Positions 26,797 through 36,973 of a stretch of DNA of 48,752 nucleotides are shown here, piece by piece (within the stretch, counting starts at the first letter, position 1; the number at the start of each line of letters is the position of its first letter). The translations under genes and the position numbers were made by a program. Source of the stretch: Prochlorococcus sp. MIT 0701 (GTDB lineage Bacteria; Cyanobacteriota; Cyanobacteriia; PCC-6307; Cyanobiaceae); the NCBI RefSeq assembly GCF_000760295.1, contig NZ_JNBA01000021.1:1-48752 (forward strand). Direction: 5' to 3'. The notes beneath the pieces are model-generated. The model saw only the letters and a program-made list of their open reading frames with translations, did no database searches and was not told where the DNA came from.

Positions 26797-27768
26797 CTAT
26801 CGTTGATCTCGGCGTGCATAAGCCTCAACCACCTTTTGCACAAGCGGGTGACGCACCACATCTGCAGAGGTGAGGCGACAGACAGCGACACCGTTGATAT
26901 CAGCGAGCACCTCAGCAGCATCCACAAGGCCGCTGAGCTGGCCCGCTGGCAGATCCACCTGGGTGGTGTCACCCGTGACAACCATGCGCGAATGCTCCCC
27001 AAGCCGGGTGAGCACCATGCGCATCTGAGCCGGCGTTGTGTTCTGAGCCTCATCGAGGATCACAAAAGCCTCTTCCAAGGTGCGCCCTCGCATGTAAGCA
27101 AGGGGGGCCACTTCGATCACCCCCTTCTCCAGCAATGTGGTGGTTTTCTCAGCTCCTAGTAGGGCGTGAAGAGCGTCATAAAGCGGACGCAGATAAGGAT
27201 CGACTTTCTGCTGTAGGTCACCGGGAAGAAAACCCAGGCGTTCACCGGCCTCTACCGCCGGGCGAGTCAGCACCAGGCGCTCAACCTTTCGCTCACTCAG
27301 CATGCGCACTGCCAACACTGTGGCCAAAAAAGTTTTACCCGTTCCTGCAGGCCCAAGAGCGAAGGTGAGATCGTGGCGCTCCATAGCCTCGACATAAGCC
27401 TTCTGGCGCAATGTCCTCGGCCGCAGCAGGTTGCCTCGCTGACTGCGGGCCAACACCTGATCAGCCAATTCAGCATGAGCATCCCTACGGCCAGTATCAA
27501 GAGCCGTAAGCGCCGCCTGCAAATCAACAGCTGAAACAGCCTGGCCTTCTTGCCACAGAGGTCTGATCAACTCAACCACTGCTGCGGCACGTTCCAATTG
27601 AGCAGGGCGGCCGCCGATCACAAGCTGAAGCCCCCTAATCACCAAAGAAGCCCCGGTTAAGGCCTGAAGGTGATGCAATGTCTGTTCACCGTTGCCTGCA
27701 AGAGCCAGCGCAGCGTCAGTATCGGGAAGATCCAGAACGAAGCGACCCTCTGAGGTGACTCCGGCCAT
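26797..27768 (-). CDS. phoH: PhoH-like P-loop ATPase
   Basis: The 323-residue protein has a small N-terminal domain (residues 1-110, FVLDLPDTDAALALAGNGEQ) and a PhoH ATPase core: FALGPAGTGKTFLATVLAVR (Walker A), VLTRPAVEAGERLGFLPGDL, FVILDEAQNTTPAQMRMVLT (Walker B) and GDTTQVDLP. PhoH proteins are linked to RNA metabolism in several bacteria. It is tightly downstream of rpsP (eight bases between stop and start), a common arrangement near ffh. Confidence 0.93.
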   Translation of the reverse strand: MAGVTSEGRFVLDLPDTDAALALAGNGEQTLHHLQALTGASLVIRGLQLVIGGRPAQLERAAAVVELIRPLWQEGQAVSAVDLQAALTALDTGRRDAHAELADQVLARSQRGNLLRPRTLRQKAYVEAMERHDLTFALGPAGTGKTFLATVLAVRMLSERKVERLVLTRPAVEAGERLGFLPGDLQQKVDPYLRPLYDALHALLGAEKTTTLLEKGVIEVAPLAYMRGRTLEEAFVILDEAQNTTPAQMRMVLTRLGEHSRMVVTGDTTQVDLPAGQLSGLVDAAEVLADINGVAVCRLTSADVVRHPLVQKVVEAYARRDQR

Positions 27769-27776
27769 GCAACAAC

Positions 27777-28145
27777 TCAGGCTTCTGTGTTGTCAGCAGG
27801 AGTTTCCTCAGCCTTTGCTTCTGCAGCTTGTTTGGCCACATTCTTTGCACCAGCCTTGCGGGCTTCAGCCTGCTTGGCCTTACCAACAACCTCAGCAGGG
27901 CGAACGGTCTTTTCAATCAGCCCGCCTTTCTCCAACAAAGATCGAACTGCATCAGTGGGCTGAGCTCCCTGACTAAGACGCAAACGCAGTGCCTCAGTGT
28001 CGAGCCGCGTTTCCTTCGTGCGAGGGTTATAAAAGCCAAGCTCCTGTAAAGGGCGACCGTCACGACGAGAGGTGCTGTTACAGGCCACGAGGCGGAAACT
28101 CGCTTCCCGCTTCTTGCCAAACCGCTTCAGGCGGAGCTTGATCAT
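27777..28145 (-). CDS. rpsP: 30S ribosomal protein S16
   Basis: The start [20 protein letters not shown], then [18 protein letters not shown] and [16 protein letters not shown], are those of bS16. At 122 residues it is longer than usual: the last 35 residues form an Ala/Glu/Lys-rich tail ([20 protein letters not shown]), typical of picocyanobacterial S16. It lies between ffh (upstream) and phoH (downstream) on the same strand. Confidence 0.97.
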   Translation of the reverse strand: MIKLRLKRFGKKREASFRLVACNSTSRRDGRPLQELGFYNPRTKETRLDTEALRLRLSQGAQPTDAVRSLLEKGGLIEKTVRPAEVVGKAKQAEARKAGAKNVAKQAAEAKAEETPADNTEA

Positions 28146-28226
28146 CGTGGCCCTAAGTTCGTAAAAGGTGGATTGTTCAGCGGTGTTTTAAACACACGCC
28201 AAACAACAACCATAGCCTGCGGCCAA

Positions 28227-29711
28227 TTACAACTGTCCAAACCCCTTCTTCTTTTTCACCGGTCGCTGACGCCTAGGGGAACCACCACCGCGACCACCTG
28301 AAGCTGGCTCTGGCATGCCTGCGCCTCCCATGCCAGGCATGCCACCACCAGGCCCCCCCATACCGGGCAACCCTCCACCCATTCCTGGCATTCCAGGCAT
28401 TCCTGGCATGCCACCGCCCTTACTCATCTGCTGCATTAAGCCACGCATTTTCTGAAAATCAGCCAAAACTTTGTCCACGTCAGCGGAGCTGTGGCCACTC
28501 CCACCAGCGATACGACGACGACGAGAAGGCTGTGAAGCAAGCAATTCAGGCTGATTGCGCTCATCAGCAGTCATCGAGCCAATCATTGCCTCGATGCGCT
28601 TGAGCTGCTGCTCTCCCTGTTTGAGCATGCCGTCATCCAGCTTGTTCATGCCCGGCATCATCTTGATCAAACCACCGAGGGAACCCATCCGTTTAATCAG
28701 TCGCGTCTGTTGCAGGAAATCCGAGAAATCAAACGAGGCTTCCTGCAGCTTCTTCTGCATCTTCTCAACATCAGCAAGCTCCACCTCCTTCTGAGCTTTC
28801 TCCACCAGGGTGAGCACATCGCCCATACCGAGGATGCGGCTGGCCATGCGTTCCGGATGAAAAGGCTGTAAAGCCTCAACTTTTTCACCAGTACCGATGA
28901 ACTTGATCGGCTGACCACTCACCTTGCGAATCGAAAGCGCAGCCCCACCGCGGGAATCACCATCCAGCTTGGTGAGAACAGATCCAGTGATACCAACCTT
29001 GTCGTGGAAGGCCCGAGTGAGTTCAGCCGCCTCCTGACCGATCATCGAATCCACCACCAAGAGCACTTCATCGGGCTCTACGGCAGAACGAATCCGCACC
29101 ATTTCCTCCATCATCTCGGTATCGATCTGAAGCCGACCTGCCGTATCCACTAACAAGGTGTCAAAACCTTCCTCACGCGCCTTGGCAAGTCCTGCTGCCG
29201 CAATCTCCTCAGGTTTGACATCGTCTCCGAGGCTGAACACATCCACTCCGATCTGCTCGCCAAGGGTGCGGAGCTGATCAATGGCAGCCGGCCGATAGAC
29301 ATCAGCAGCAACCATCAGTGGCCGCTGACCCTGATCTTTGAGGTGAAGTCCAAGCTTCGCTGTGGCAGTGGTTTTGCCAGCCCCCTGCAAGCCAGCCATT
29401 AGCACCACCGTTGGTGAATCTTCAGCCTCAGCCATGGGAGCGTTATCACCACCCATCACCTCCACCAGCTGCTGATGCACCACCTGAACAAACTTCTGAT
29501 CAGGAGTCACACCTCGAACCACTTCGGCACCCAACGCCTTCTGCCGCACCTCGTCGACAAACTCGCGCACGACCTCAAGACTCACATCAGCCCCTAAAAG
29601 GGCACGTCGCACCTGCTTAAGAGCATCCTCAACATTGGTATCGCTGATCTTTGCCTGGCCTCTCAGCCCCTTAACTGCATCTTCAAAGCGGGCTGAAAGT
29701 TCTTCAAACAT
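28227..29711 (-). CDS. ffh: Signal recognition particle protein Ffh (SRP54)
   Basis: Ffh binds SRP RNA and signal sequences of membrane proteins. The NG domain shows LMAGLQGAGKTTATAKLGLH, MVAADVYRPAAIDQL, LLVDTAGRLQID, TKLDGDSRGGAALSI and GTGEKVEALQPFHPERMASR. The M domain has KRMGSLGGLIKMMPGMNKL, methionine-rich as required. The C-terminal tail after about 430 is unusual in its Gly/Met/Pro repeats (PGMPGMPGMGGGLPGMGG) and ends in a basic segment (RRQRPVKKKKGFGQL). Length 494. Confidence 0.97.
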   Translation of the reverse strand: MFEELSARFEDAVKGLRGQAKISDTNVEDALKQVRRALLGADVSLEVVREFVDEVRQKALGAEVVRGVTPDQKFVQVVHQQLVEVMGGDNAPMAEAEDSPTVVLMAGLQGAGKTTATAKLGLHLKDQGQRPLMVAADVYRPAAIDQLRTLGEQIGVDVFSLGDDVKPEEIAAAGLAKAREEGFDTLLVDTAGRLQIDTEMMEEMVRIRSAVEPDEVLLVVDSMIGQEAAELTRAFHDKVGITGSVLTKLDGDSRGGAALSIRKVSGQPIKFIGTGEKVEALQPFHPERMASRILGMGDVLTLVEKAQKEVELADVEKMQKKLQEASFDFSDFLQQTRLIKRMGSLGGLIKMMPGMNKLDDGMLKQGEQQLKRIEAMIGSMTADERNQPELLASQPSRRRRIAGGSGHSSADVDKVLADFQKMRGLMQQMSKGGGMPGMPGMPGMGGGLPGMGGPGGGMPGMGGAGMPEPASGGRGGGSPRRQRPVKKKKGFGQL

Positions 29712-29726
29712 GATGCCAACGTGCCA

Positions 29727-29767
29727 AGGGCTATGAGCTCATCGTAAAAAGCGATGGCTAGCCCTTA
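29727..29767. other. Nested inverted repeat between ffh and ftn2
   Basis: AAGGGCTA (29727-29734) pairs with TAGCCCTT (29760-29767), and inside it CATCG (29741-29745) pairs with CGATG (29753-29757). The structure lies in the 69-base gap just before the ffh start. No T-run follows on the minus strand, so it is not a standard terminator of ftn2; it may be an RNA leader structure of ffh or an mRNA processing site. Confidence 0.55.
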
Positions 29768-29780
29768 GGCAAAACAGTGA

Positions 29781-31802
29781 TTATTTGCCGCTGATGTATT
29801 CATGCAGGCGCCAACGATCGGCATCACGACCAAGGATGTAAGTCACCGAAAGATCCTTTTGCGGCGTTTGGTCAACAACCTTGCCGGCAGCATCAAAGCG
29901 TTGATCGCGATAGGTCACAACTGCATTCAGCTCAATACGCTGCGGCGTTCGACTCACCACCTCTACAGAGCTGATGCTGGCCACAACCTTCTGGGTCTCA
30001 GCTAAAGCAACATCCCTGGCACGCTCTTGCGTCACGCGCTGCACTAATGGATCTCTTGCAACCTCAGGCAAAGCATCACTCTTGCCACCAGCAAGCACAA
30101 CTGCCTTGTTGCTGAGCCAGGCCTGAAGCAGGCCTTTGAGCTGTGCCTGATTCGGCTGCTCCAAAGTAAGCGGCTCAACCACAGCGCTGACAGGGACTTG
30201 AGGCTTGAGGACCTCCTCTTGCAGTGTGGCTGTGGGTGGCGCTGTGACTTGAGGCTGATCAGCAGCCGTGCTGACTGAAGGACGAGGACGTTGACCAAAC
30301 AAACTGAAGCCTGCAAAGGCTGCAATCAGGGCCGCAAAGACAACAGAACCGATCAGCACCGGCCGCGTGGGACGTGGCAGATCTGCTAAACGATCAATCC
30401 ATGCAATGCCATCGCTGGCAAACTCATCAGAGCTCGGGTCAGATGCAGGTTGACCAACCTCAGGCCCACCAAGAGAGAGGGGCAAAATCCCATCGGGATC
30501 AAGAGGAGCCCAAGGGAAGGGTTGCTTCAAAGACGATTCTGAGAAGGCCTTACCTAAAAAGGCCTTACCTAAAGACGAAGCACGATTCTCGCTGCGTTCC
30601 AGGCGTTCGACATAGGCCTGAACATCCCGATCAGCAAACCAAGCCTCCAGATCAACGGCCTCCGCATCCACATCCCTATAACCGGGAAGCACATCCCCTC
30701 GCAGCCAAGAGCGGCAGTACTCGCAAAAAGCAGCCAATTCATCGCCAGGGTGGCTGTTAAGACAGTCCTTCAGTCGAGGATCTGTACTGCGCAGAAAGCG
30801 CTCCTGAGCGCGGCCTACATCTCCGAGCAAGAGGTCCAAGCAACCCAGCATCGGCAACGGGTCGAATCCAGCGAGTTCAAGACTCTCTAAGTGCTGCCGA
30901 GCTTCCTGCACCCGTTCAGGCTTCCGACGCGAAAATCCAACAGCAGCGAGAGCCAACCCACCAAGAAAACCCGCATCTGCTGATCCGGCTTGCTGCCAGC
31001 GCAGGTAAAGATCAACCTGTTCCTGAACTGTCAAAAACTTTCTGATCTGCTTGAAGAAGTTGTCAAATTCGGACTGATCAAGACCCCCAGGTGCAGGCGA
31101 TGGGGCCGTTCCCTCAAGGCCTCCTCTCTGGCTCACAAAGTTGTCAAGTAGGCGCAGTCCCTCCTGGTGAGAAACCTGATCACCAAGATCCCGACTCAAT
31201 AAGTCGAGAATGCGATAGGGCAGAAGAACATCTAAATCGTTCTCAAGCTTGTGGCACTCTTCGGAGAGCTTGCCCATCCTCTGCAGCAACTGAATCCCGT
31301 CATGCAGAAGAGACGCTGCTGCTTCATAACGGCGTTGTTCCTGTTCCTCAGCGGCTGCAGCCCGACAGGCCAGCGCCAACAACAAAGCGAGGTCAGCTTC
31401 TCGTTCGCTACCTAGCGCCGGGGACTGGGGCGGCTGCAATCCCTTAGAGGCGAGATGAAAGACCTCATGAGGAGAATTAGCTTCAAACAGCAAGATCAGC
31501 CCTGCCACCTCTCTACTAGGTGACACATCAAGACCGGCGGTCTCGCCTGGATGATCACGACTGAGCTCCAACAAGGCAGTCTCATAGGTCTGACGCCGTG
31601 GCGGATCGGTCAGCAAATCTGCTGAAAGCCGCAACAATTCTGCCCGCTGAGTTAAAACCTCATGGGTAAAACCTTGGTCAGGGCAGCGATCCAACCTCAA
31701 CTCCAAGGCCCGCAAAATCGCCTCACTGTCTGCCGAAGGACTGACACCCAGCAAGCGGAAATGATCAATTGGCAGGTCCACCAGCTGCTCAGCGATTGGC
31801 AT
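29781..31802 (-). CDS. ftn2: Cell-division protein Ftn2/ZipN (ARC6 homologue)
   Basis: Ftn2 anchors and organises FtsZ at the division site in cyanobacteria; ARC6 does so in chloroplasts. The 673-residue protein begins with a J-like domain (LPIDHFRLLGVSPSADSEAI) and a large helical region, has one membrane span (around residues 490-512, LIGSVVFAALIAAFAGFSLF) and a C-terminal IMS-type domain (LKGLLQAWLSNKAVVLAGGK, VTYRDQRFDAAG, DRWRLHEYISG). An exact 15-bp tandem duplication at 30544-30573 doubles the residues LGKAF. It is divergent from pdhA. Confidence 0.92.
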   Translation of the reverse strand: MPIAEQLVDLPIDHFRLLGVSPSADSEAILRALELRLDRCPDQGFTHEVLTQRAELLRLSADLLTDPPRRQTYETALLELSRDHPGETAGLDVSPSREVAGLILLFEANSPHEVFHLASKGLQPPQSPALGSEREADLALLLALACRAAAAEEQEQRRYEAAASLLHDGIQLLQRMGKLSEECHKLENDLDVLLPYRILDLLSRDLGDQVSHQEGLRLLDNFVSQRGGLEGTAPSPAPGGLDQSEFDNFFKQIRKFLTVQEQVDLYLRWQQAGSADAGFLGGLALAAVGFSRRKPERVQEARQHLESLELAGFDPLPMLGCLDLLLGDVGRAQERFLRSTDPRLKDCLNSHPGDELAAFCEYCRSWLRGDVLPGYRDVDAEAVDLEAWFADRDVQAYVERLERSENRASSLGKAFLGKAFSESSLKQPFPWAPLDPDGILPLSLGGPEVGQPASDPSSDEFASDGIAWIDRLADLPRPTRPVLIGSVVFAALIAAFAGFSLFGQRPRPSVSTAADQPQVTAPPTATLQEEVLKPQVPVSAVVEPLTLEQPNQAQLKGLLQAWLSNKAVVLAGGKSDALPEVARDPLVQRVTQERARDVALAETQKVVASISSVEVVSRTPQRIELNAVVTYRDQRFDAAGKVVDQTPQKDLSVTYILGRDADRWRLHEYISGK

Positions 31803-31885
31803 AAAACTCTAGACATTGGAAGGGATTTTGCCCATTCCTAATCAACGGACCATTACAGTCGTTACTCGAATGACGGTCGTCTGTC

Positions 31886-32977
31886 ATGAGCCAGAAAACC
31901 TCCGTGAGCTCAGACCAAAGCACGGCAAAACCCCTGGCAGCCGGCCGCCATGGCGAGAGAATCTCCACGCTAATCAGCTCCAAACGCGCCAAGATTGATC
32001 GTCAGATCGGCCTAGAACTCTTCCGAGACATGACCCTTGGGCGACGCTTCGAGGACAAATGTGCCGAGATGTACTACCGGGGAAAAATGTTTGGCTTCGT
32101 TCACCTCTACAACGGCCAAGAAGCCGTTAGCACAGGTGTGATCGGTGCCATGAAACGCCAGCACGATTGGTTTTGCAGTACTTATCGCGATCACGTTCAT
32201 GCCCTTAGCGCCGGAGTACCCGCCCGCGAAGTAATGAGTGAGCTCTTCGGCAAGGAAACCGGCTGTAGCAAAGGTCGTGGGGGCTCTATGCATCTGTTTT
32301 CGCAAGAGCATCACCTCCTAGGAGGATTTGCCTTCATCGGCGAAGGGATTCCCATCGCCCTGGGGGCAGCCTTCACCAGTCGCTATAAGCGGGATGCCCT
32401 GGGTGATGCCAGCAGCAATGCTGTAACAGCAGCTTTTTTCGGTGACGGCACCTGCAACAACGGCCAGTTCTTTGAGTGCCTCAACATGGCGCAGCTTTGG
32501 CAGCTGCCAATCCTTTTCGTTGTCGAGAACAACAAATGGGCCATTGGCATGGCCCATGAGCGAGCCACCAGTGAACCGGAAATCTGGCAAAAAGCTGCTG
32601 CCTTCGGGATGGCCGGCGAAGAGGTTGACGGCATGGATGTTCTCGCCGTAAGAGCTGCCACTCAGAGAGCAATAAAAAGAGCCAGGGCTGGTGAAGGCCC
32701 CACCCTGCTGGAGTGCCTCACCTATCGATTCCGTGGCCACTCTCTTGCTGATCCAGATGAACTACGCGCCGAAGAGGAAAAGCAATTCTGGGCAAAACGA
32801 GATCCCATAAAGGCTCTTGAAAAGGATCTCACCTCTGATTCTTTGGTGCGTGCTGATGAACTGCGGGCTATTGAAAAAGAGATCGATGCGGAAATCAATG
32901 ACTGCGTGGAATTTGCTCTTGCAGCAGCCGAACCAAATCCCAAGGAACTCACTCGCTACATCTGGGCTGAAGATTGA
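31886..32977 (+). CDS. pdhA: Pyruvate dehydrogenase E1 component, alpha subunit
   Basis: PdhA with PdhB decarboxylates pyruvate using thiamine diphosphate, feeding acetyl-CoA synthesis. The sequence has [65 protein letters not shown], and the ThDP-binding motif starting [20 protein letters not shown] and ending ENNKWAIG, then [16 protein letters not shown]. The length of 363 is standard. The first 35 residues are polar and less conserved. Divergent from ftn2, with 83 bases between starts. Confidence 0.96.
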   Translation: MSQKTSVSSDQSTAKPLAAGRHGERISTLISSKRAKIDRQIGLELFRDMTLGRRFEDKCAEMYYRGKMFGFVHLYNGQEAVSTGVIGAMKRQHDWFCSTYRDHVHALSAGVPAREVMSELFGKETGCSKGRGGSMHLFSQEHHLLGGFAFIGEGIPIALGAAFTSRYKRDALGDASSNAVTAAFFGDGTCNNGQFFECLNMAQLWQLPILFVVENNKWAIGMAHERATSEPEIWQKAAAFGMAGEEVDGMDVLAVRAATQRAIKRARAGEGPTLLECLTYRFRGHSLADPDELRAEEEKQFWAKRDPIKALEKDLTSDSLVRADELRAIEKEIDAEINDCVEFALAAAEPNPKELTRYIWAED

Positions 32978-33042
32978 TACCCGTCTTGATCACTAAGTAC
33001 TGGAAGCAAGCAGAGGCAACAACATAAAAAAGTAAGGCAGTT

Positions 33043-33984
33043 TCAGATCCCGTTGGGCACCCTACGCGTGAGGTTACGCAGCTTGCGCAAGGCCTTTAAT
33101 TCCACTTGACGAACACGCTCACGCGAGACTTCCATTAAGCGACCAATCTCAGCCAAAGTGTGTCGATCATGGGTTTCTAGACCAAAACGGAGCTTAAGGA
33201 CATGCTGCTCCTGCTCACTGAGATGGCTGAGCCAACGCCCGAGCTGCTCATGATGAATACGCTGCTCCACCTTGTCGAGAGGTTCGCCAAGAGAGGAATC
33301 AGCGATCAGATCACCAAGAAAACTTCGTCCTTCTTCGCCATTCACTGGCGCATCCAAACTGCTGGTTGTTAGCGCCTGACGCAGCAAAGAATCGAGTTCA
33401 TCAAGAGGGATATCCATCGCTTCTGCGATCTCGAAGCGACTGGGCATCGCTCCAAGCTTGTGAGCCAAATCCAGAGAAACCTTTCGAATCGTGGTCAGCC
33501 TTTCACTGAGATGTACAGGAAGGCGAATCGTGCGCGACTGGCACGCAATCGCACGTGTCATGCTCTGACGAATCCACCAAAACGCATAGGTCGAAAACTT
33601 GTAGCCACGGGTTGGATCAAACTTTTCAACAGCACGCTCTAAACCAAGTGAACCCTCCTGAATGAGATCGAGGAGTTCCAGTCCTTTGCCTTGATATTTC
33701 TTGGCAACACTCACAACAAGACGAAGATTGGCCTTCATCATGCGTTCCTTGGCACGACGACCAATGCGAATCATGCGACGCTGATGTGTCGTGAACTCCT
33801 TATCATCAGGCGCAACTGAGCCGTCTTGAGTGAGACTCATCATCGTCTGAACTTGATTGCCAAGTTCAATCTCCTCAGCAGGGGTAAGCAGAGGTATCCG
33901 CCCAATCGTTGTGAGGTACCAGCTGACAGGATCAGAACTTCTACGCCTCTGTGTTTCTGCTGATTTAGGCGCTGCTGAAACCAT
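33043..33984 (-). CDS. Group 2 sigma-70 family RNA polymerase sigma factor
   Basis: A primary-like but non-essential sigma factor of 313 residues. It lacks region 1.1 and starts with region 1.2 (DPVSWYLTTIGRIPLLTPAE). Region 2 shows MKANLRLVVSVAKKYQGKGL, LLDLIQEGSLGLERAVEKFD and FSTYAFWWIRQSMTRAI. Region 3 follows (IRLPVHLSERLTTIRKV), and region 4 ends with HTLAEIGRLMEVSRERVRQV. Picocyanobacteria carry several such factors for stress and light responses; which one this is cannot be said. Convergent with pdhA. Confidence 0.93.
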   Translation of the reverse strand: MVSAAPKSAETQRRRSSDPVSWYLTTIGRIPLLTPAEEIELGNQVQTMMSLTQDGSVAPDDKEFTTHQRRMIRIGRRAKERMMKANLRLVVSVAKKYQGKGLELLDLIQEGSLGLERAVEKFDPTRGYKFSTYAFWWIRQSMTRAIACQSRTIRLPVHLSERLTTIRKVSLDLAHKLGAMPSRFEIAEAMDIPLDELDSLLRQALTTSSLDAPVNGEEGRSFLGDLIADSSLGEPLDKVEQRIHHEQLGRWLSHLSEQEQHVLKLRFGLETHDRHTLAEIGRLMEVSRERVRQVELKALRKLRNLTRRVPNGI

Positions 33985-34129
33985 TTCAACGGCTCCTGAT
34001 TTATTTGGACAGAAATTGTCCTACAAATTTCAGCAAAACCCTGCAGCTTTAAAAAAGCTTTCGGATTTATGCAGAGGAGTCGAAATAATTAGGTATTTAT
34101 CGTTTGCATTCATACCGTTTGATGTGCCC

Positions 34130-35692
34130 TTAATCACATTCATTTGATTGCAAGCTAATCGTGAGTTCCGCAAGGGATTGAGCGATAGAACCTGCTGAAC
34201 TGCCTTGACGGCATCGACGTGCAGCCTCGGCATGAAGAAACGCCACTACGGCCAAAGACTCACCCTGGCAAGCCTGAGCCTTAGCAGCATCCATAGATCC
34301 CAAGCCAGCTGCATAACCAGCCAACAGATCCCCAAGCCCAGTACGAGCAACCCAACTAGCTGTCTCTCCTAGCTGCCAGGCGGCACCAGACGGATCCGCA
34401 ACCACACTGTGTGCTCCCTTAAGCAGCACAGCTGCCCCACAAAGCCGGGATGCTTCCAGAGCCGCATCGAGAGGTTGCCGATCCTTGAGTTGCGGAAACA
34501 ATCTCCTGAACTCACCTGCATGAGGAGTAATCCAGGTGTTCCCTTGGCGCTGCTGTAACCATTGCCATCCTTCAGTGGCCAGCGCCAATCGATTCAGACC
34601 ATCAGCATCCAACACCAACAAGCCTGCAAAGCGCTGCAACGGTTCTGCCAACAATGACCAAGGTTCTCCACCTCGACCTAAGCCTGGCCCAATCAAGACG
34701 GCATCGAACCGGCTGAGCTCATGACTAGCCAGCCAATTAGCCACGGCCATGCCACCTGCCGTAGAACTCTCAAGCGCGGCTGCTAAGACAACTTCAGGCG
34801 CCACTTGCCAAAGCTGATCCGCTACTGCAACAGGCACAGCGGCTTGAATGCTGCCAGCACCGCTAGCGATAGCACCCTGAATGGCCAGAGAAGCCGCCCC
34901 AGGGTAATCATCACTACCAGCGATCACCAACACCCGCCCTCGTTCGTATTTCATCGCGCTTGCTGCTGGATGCTGCCAGGGAAGGGTGGCCACATCCGCA
35001 GAACAGATCCGCCGGGGTTGCGACTCTGGCAACTGCTTCAACAAGATCTCCGGCACGCCCATATCAACCCGCACCAGACGGCCAACCTGATCGATCGCCG
35101 CATCCTGAATAAGGCCTTGCTTGAGCAACCCCACAGTGAGTGTCGTCATCGCCACGGCGGCGCCGCCTGGGAAAGGGATGCCGGAATCTGAACACAGCCC
35201 TGCAGGCACATCCAAACTCACCAACTTGCCTGGCTGGCAGCGCTGGCGCGCCTGCAACAACGTTGCCAACGTTTCAGGGAGCGGGCGGGATTGTCCCAGC
35301 CCAAACAGAGCCTCGATCCATAGAGACTCACCAGCAACATCAGGAGCGTTATCTAGTTGCTGAATGCCAAGCCATTTAACGTAAGTCCAATGCTGGACCG
35401 TTAATGGTTGACGGATCGGCAAGGGCGCCCAGAGCTGGACCTTCACCCCTGCAAGGTGCAACTCCCTGGCCACCACCAATCCATCACCACCGTTATGGCC
35501 AGGGCCCACCAACACCACCACACCATCTGCCAACAACTCAGACTGTTGGCGAAACCAAGCCGCCATCGCCTGGCCTACTTTTTCCATCAAAGCAGCCACC
35601 GGCAAGCCGCTGGCAAACATCTCCTCTTCTAGAGCTGCCATCTGTGCAGCAGTAACCAAAAGATGATCAGCGTTCGATGGGGGCCAGGACAA
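34130..35692 (-). CDS. nnr: Bifunctional NAD(P)H-hydrate epimerase / ADP-dependent dehydratase
   Basis: The enzyme repairs hydrated NADH and NADPH. The N-terminal YjeF domain (residues 1-215) has [20 protein letters not shown] and [20 protein letters not shown]. The C-terminal kinase-like domain (from about 235) has [70 protein letters not shown] and [15 protein letters not shown]. At 520 residues it is the normal fused form. Divergent from mnmA, with about 50 bases between the starts used here. Confidence 0.94.
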   Translation of the reverse strand: MSWPPSNADHLLVTAAQMAALEEEMFASGLPVAALMEKVGQAMAAWFRQQSELLADGVVVLVGPGHNGGDGLVVARELHLAGVKVQLWAPLPIRQPLTVQHWTYVKWLGIQQLDNAPDVAGESLWIEALFGLGQSRPLPETLATLLQARQRCQPGKLVSLDVPAGLCSDSGIPFPGGAAVAMTTLTVGLLKQGLIQDAAIDQVGRLVRVDMGVPEILLKQLPESQPRRICSADVATLPWQHPAASAMKYERGRVLVIAGSDDYPGAASLAIQGAIASGAGSIQAAVPVAVADQLWQVAPEVVLAAALESSTAGGMAVANWLASHELSRFDAVLIGPGLGRGGEPWSLLAEPLQRFAGLLVLDADGLNRLALATEGWQWLQQRQGNTWITPHAGEFRRLFPQLKDRQPLDAALEASRLCGAAVLLKGAHSVVADPSGAAWQLGETASWVARTGLGDLLAGYAAGLGSMDAAKAQACQGESLAVVAFLHAEAARRCRQGSSAGSIAQSLAELTISLQSNECD

Positions 35693-35742
35693 GACTGGAG
35701 CGCATGGGACCTCACTATGAAGACATCATTGCGGTAACGCCT

Positions 35743-36972
35743 ATGCAACCGCCAATCCCAGCCCCCCTTAAGCATGTGTCTCGAACACCAGCCACCTCAG
35801 CAGTTGCAAAAGCCCTGACACGTTTGCAGTGTTGGCCAGGCGAGCAGCGTGTGGCGGTAGGGCTCTCTGGCGGTGTTGATAGTTCCCTCAGCGCCGCCCT
35901 ACTCGTAGAAGCGGGCTGGCAGGTGGAAGGTCTCACTCTCTGGCTGATGAGTGGCAAGGGCGCATGCTGCAGCGATGGGCTTATCGATGCCGCGGGCATC
36001 TGCGAACAACTCAAAATCCCTCATCATGTGGTGGATTCGCGCTCCACATTCCAAGCAGAAATCGTCGACCAACTCGTGCAGGGCTATCAACAAGGGGTGA
36101 CACCCTTACCCTGCTCACGCTGCAATCGCTCGGTGAAATTTGCGGCAATGCTCAGCTGGGCTGAAAAGGAACGCCAGTTACACCGTGTCGCCACCGGGCA
36201 CTATGCCCGTATACGCCATCGCGAGGATCCAGAATCTCAGCAAGCCTTACCTGGGGATGCCAGAGGACGGCACCAGCTTTTACGTGGTCTCGATCAGAAC
36301 AAAGATCAGAGTTACTTCCTCTATGACCTTCCTCAAGATGTGTTGGCAAAGGTGGTCTTTCCCTTAGGGGAGCTCACCAAAGCAGAGACCAGAAAGGAAG
36401 CAGAGCGATACGGCCTACGCACAGCTAAGAAAGCAGAAAGTCAGGATCTTTGCCTTGCTGATCACTACGGCTCAATGAAAGCCTTCCTTGACAATTACCT
36501 GCCTGCCAGGCAAGGCGAGATCGTGCTTCAAGACGGCAAAGTCGTGGGTGAACACGATGGAATCGAACATTTCACCATTGGCCAGCGCAAAGGCCTTGGT
36601 GTGGCCTGGCGAGAGCCGCTGCACGTGGTGCAACTTGACGCGGCAGCAAATCGCGTCATCGTTGCCCCTCGAGCAGAGGCGGGGCGAAACAGCTGCGTTG
36701 TGGGCGCAGTGAACTGGATTTCGATGGCACCGCCTAGCAGCACCATCAATGTGGAGGTGCAAGTGCGTTACAGAAGCGGACCCGTTGCCGCCCAGCTCAC
36801 CCCTATCGAAGCCACAGCAGAGGACATTGCTGGCGACCGTCCTCACCGCTGCCGACTGACCTTTAACGAAGAGCAATTCTCAATCACACCTGGCCAAGCT
36901 GCAGTGTTTTATGCCGCTGACGCAGTCCTCGGCGGCGGCCTGATCCAACAGATCAACGCAGCATCAAGCTGA
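35743..36972 (+). CDS. mnmA: tRNA-specific 2-thiouridylase MnmA
   Basis: MnmA thiolates U34 of tRNA-Lys, -Glu and -Gln. The sequence has the PP-loop [34 protein letters not shown], the first catalytic cysteine in [34 protein letters not shown], the second cysteine in AESQDLCL, and [17 protein letters not shown]. The 409-residue form starts at ATG 35743; an upstream frame to 35677 would overlap the divergent nnr gene. Convergent with lnt, with one base between the stops. Confidence 0.95.
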   Translation: MQPPIPAPLKHVSRTPATSAVAKALTRLQCWPGEQRVAVGLSGGVDSSLSAALLVEAGWQVEGLTLWLMSGKGACCSDGLIDAAGICEQLKIPHHVVDSRSTFQAEIVDQLVQGYQQGVTPLPCSRCNRSVKFAAMLSWAEKERQLHRVATGHYARIRHREDPESQQALPGDARGRHQLLRGLDQNKDQSYFLYDLPQDVLAKVVFPLGELTKAETRKEAERYGLRTAKKAESQDLCLADHYGSMKAFLDNYLPARQGEIVLQDGKVVGEHDGIEHFTIGQRKGLGVAWREPLHVVQLDAAANRVIVAPRAEAGRNSCVVGAVNWISMAPPSSTINVEVQVRYRSGPVAAQLTPIEATAEDIAGDRPHRCRLTFNEEQFSITPGQAAVFYAADAVLGGGLIQQINAASS

Positions 36973-36973
36973 G

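Noticed and set aside
34050-34075. Short palindrome AGCTTTAAAAAAGCT upstream of the sigma factor
   Set aside because: The stem is short and A/T-rich and could be chance; no supporting context for a terminator or operator.
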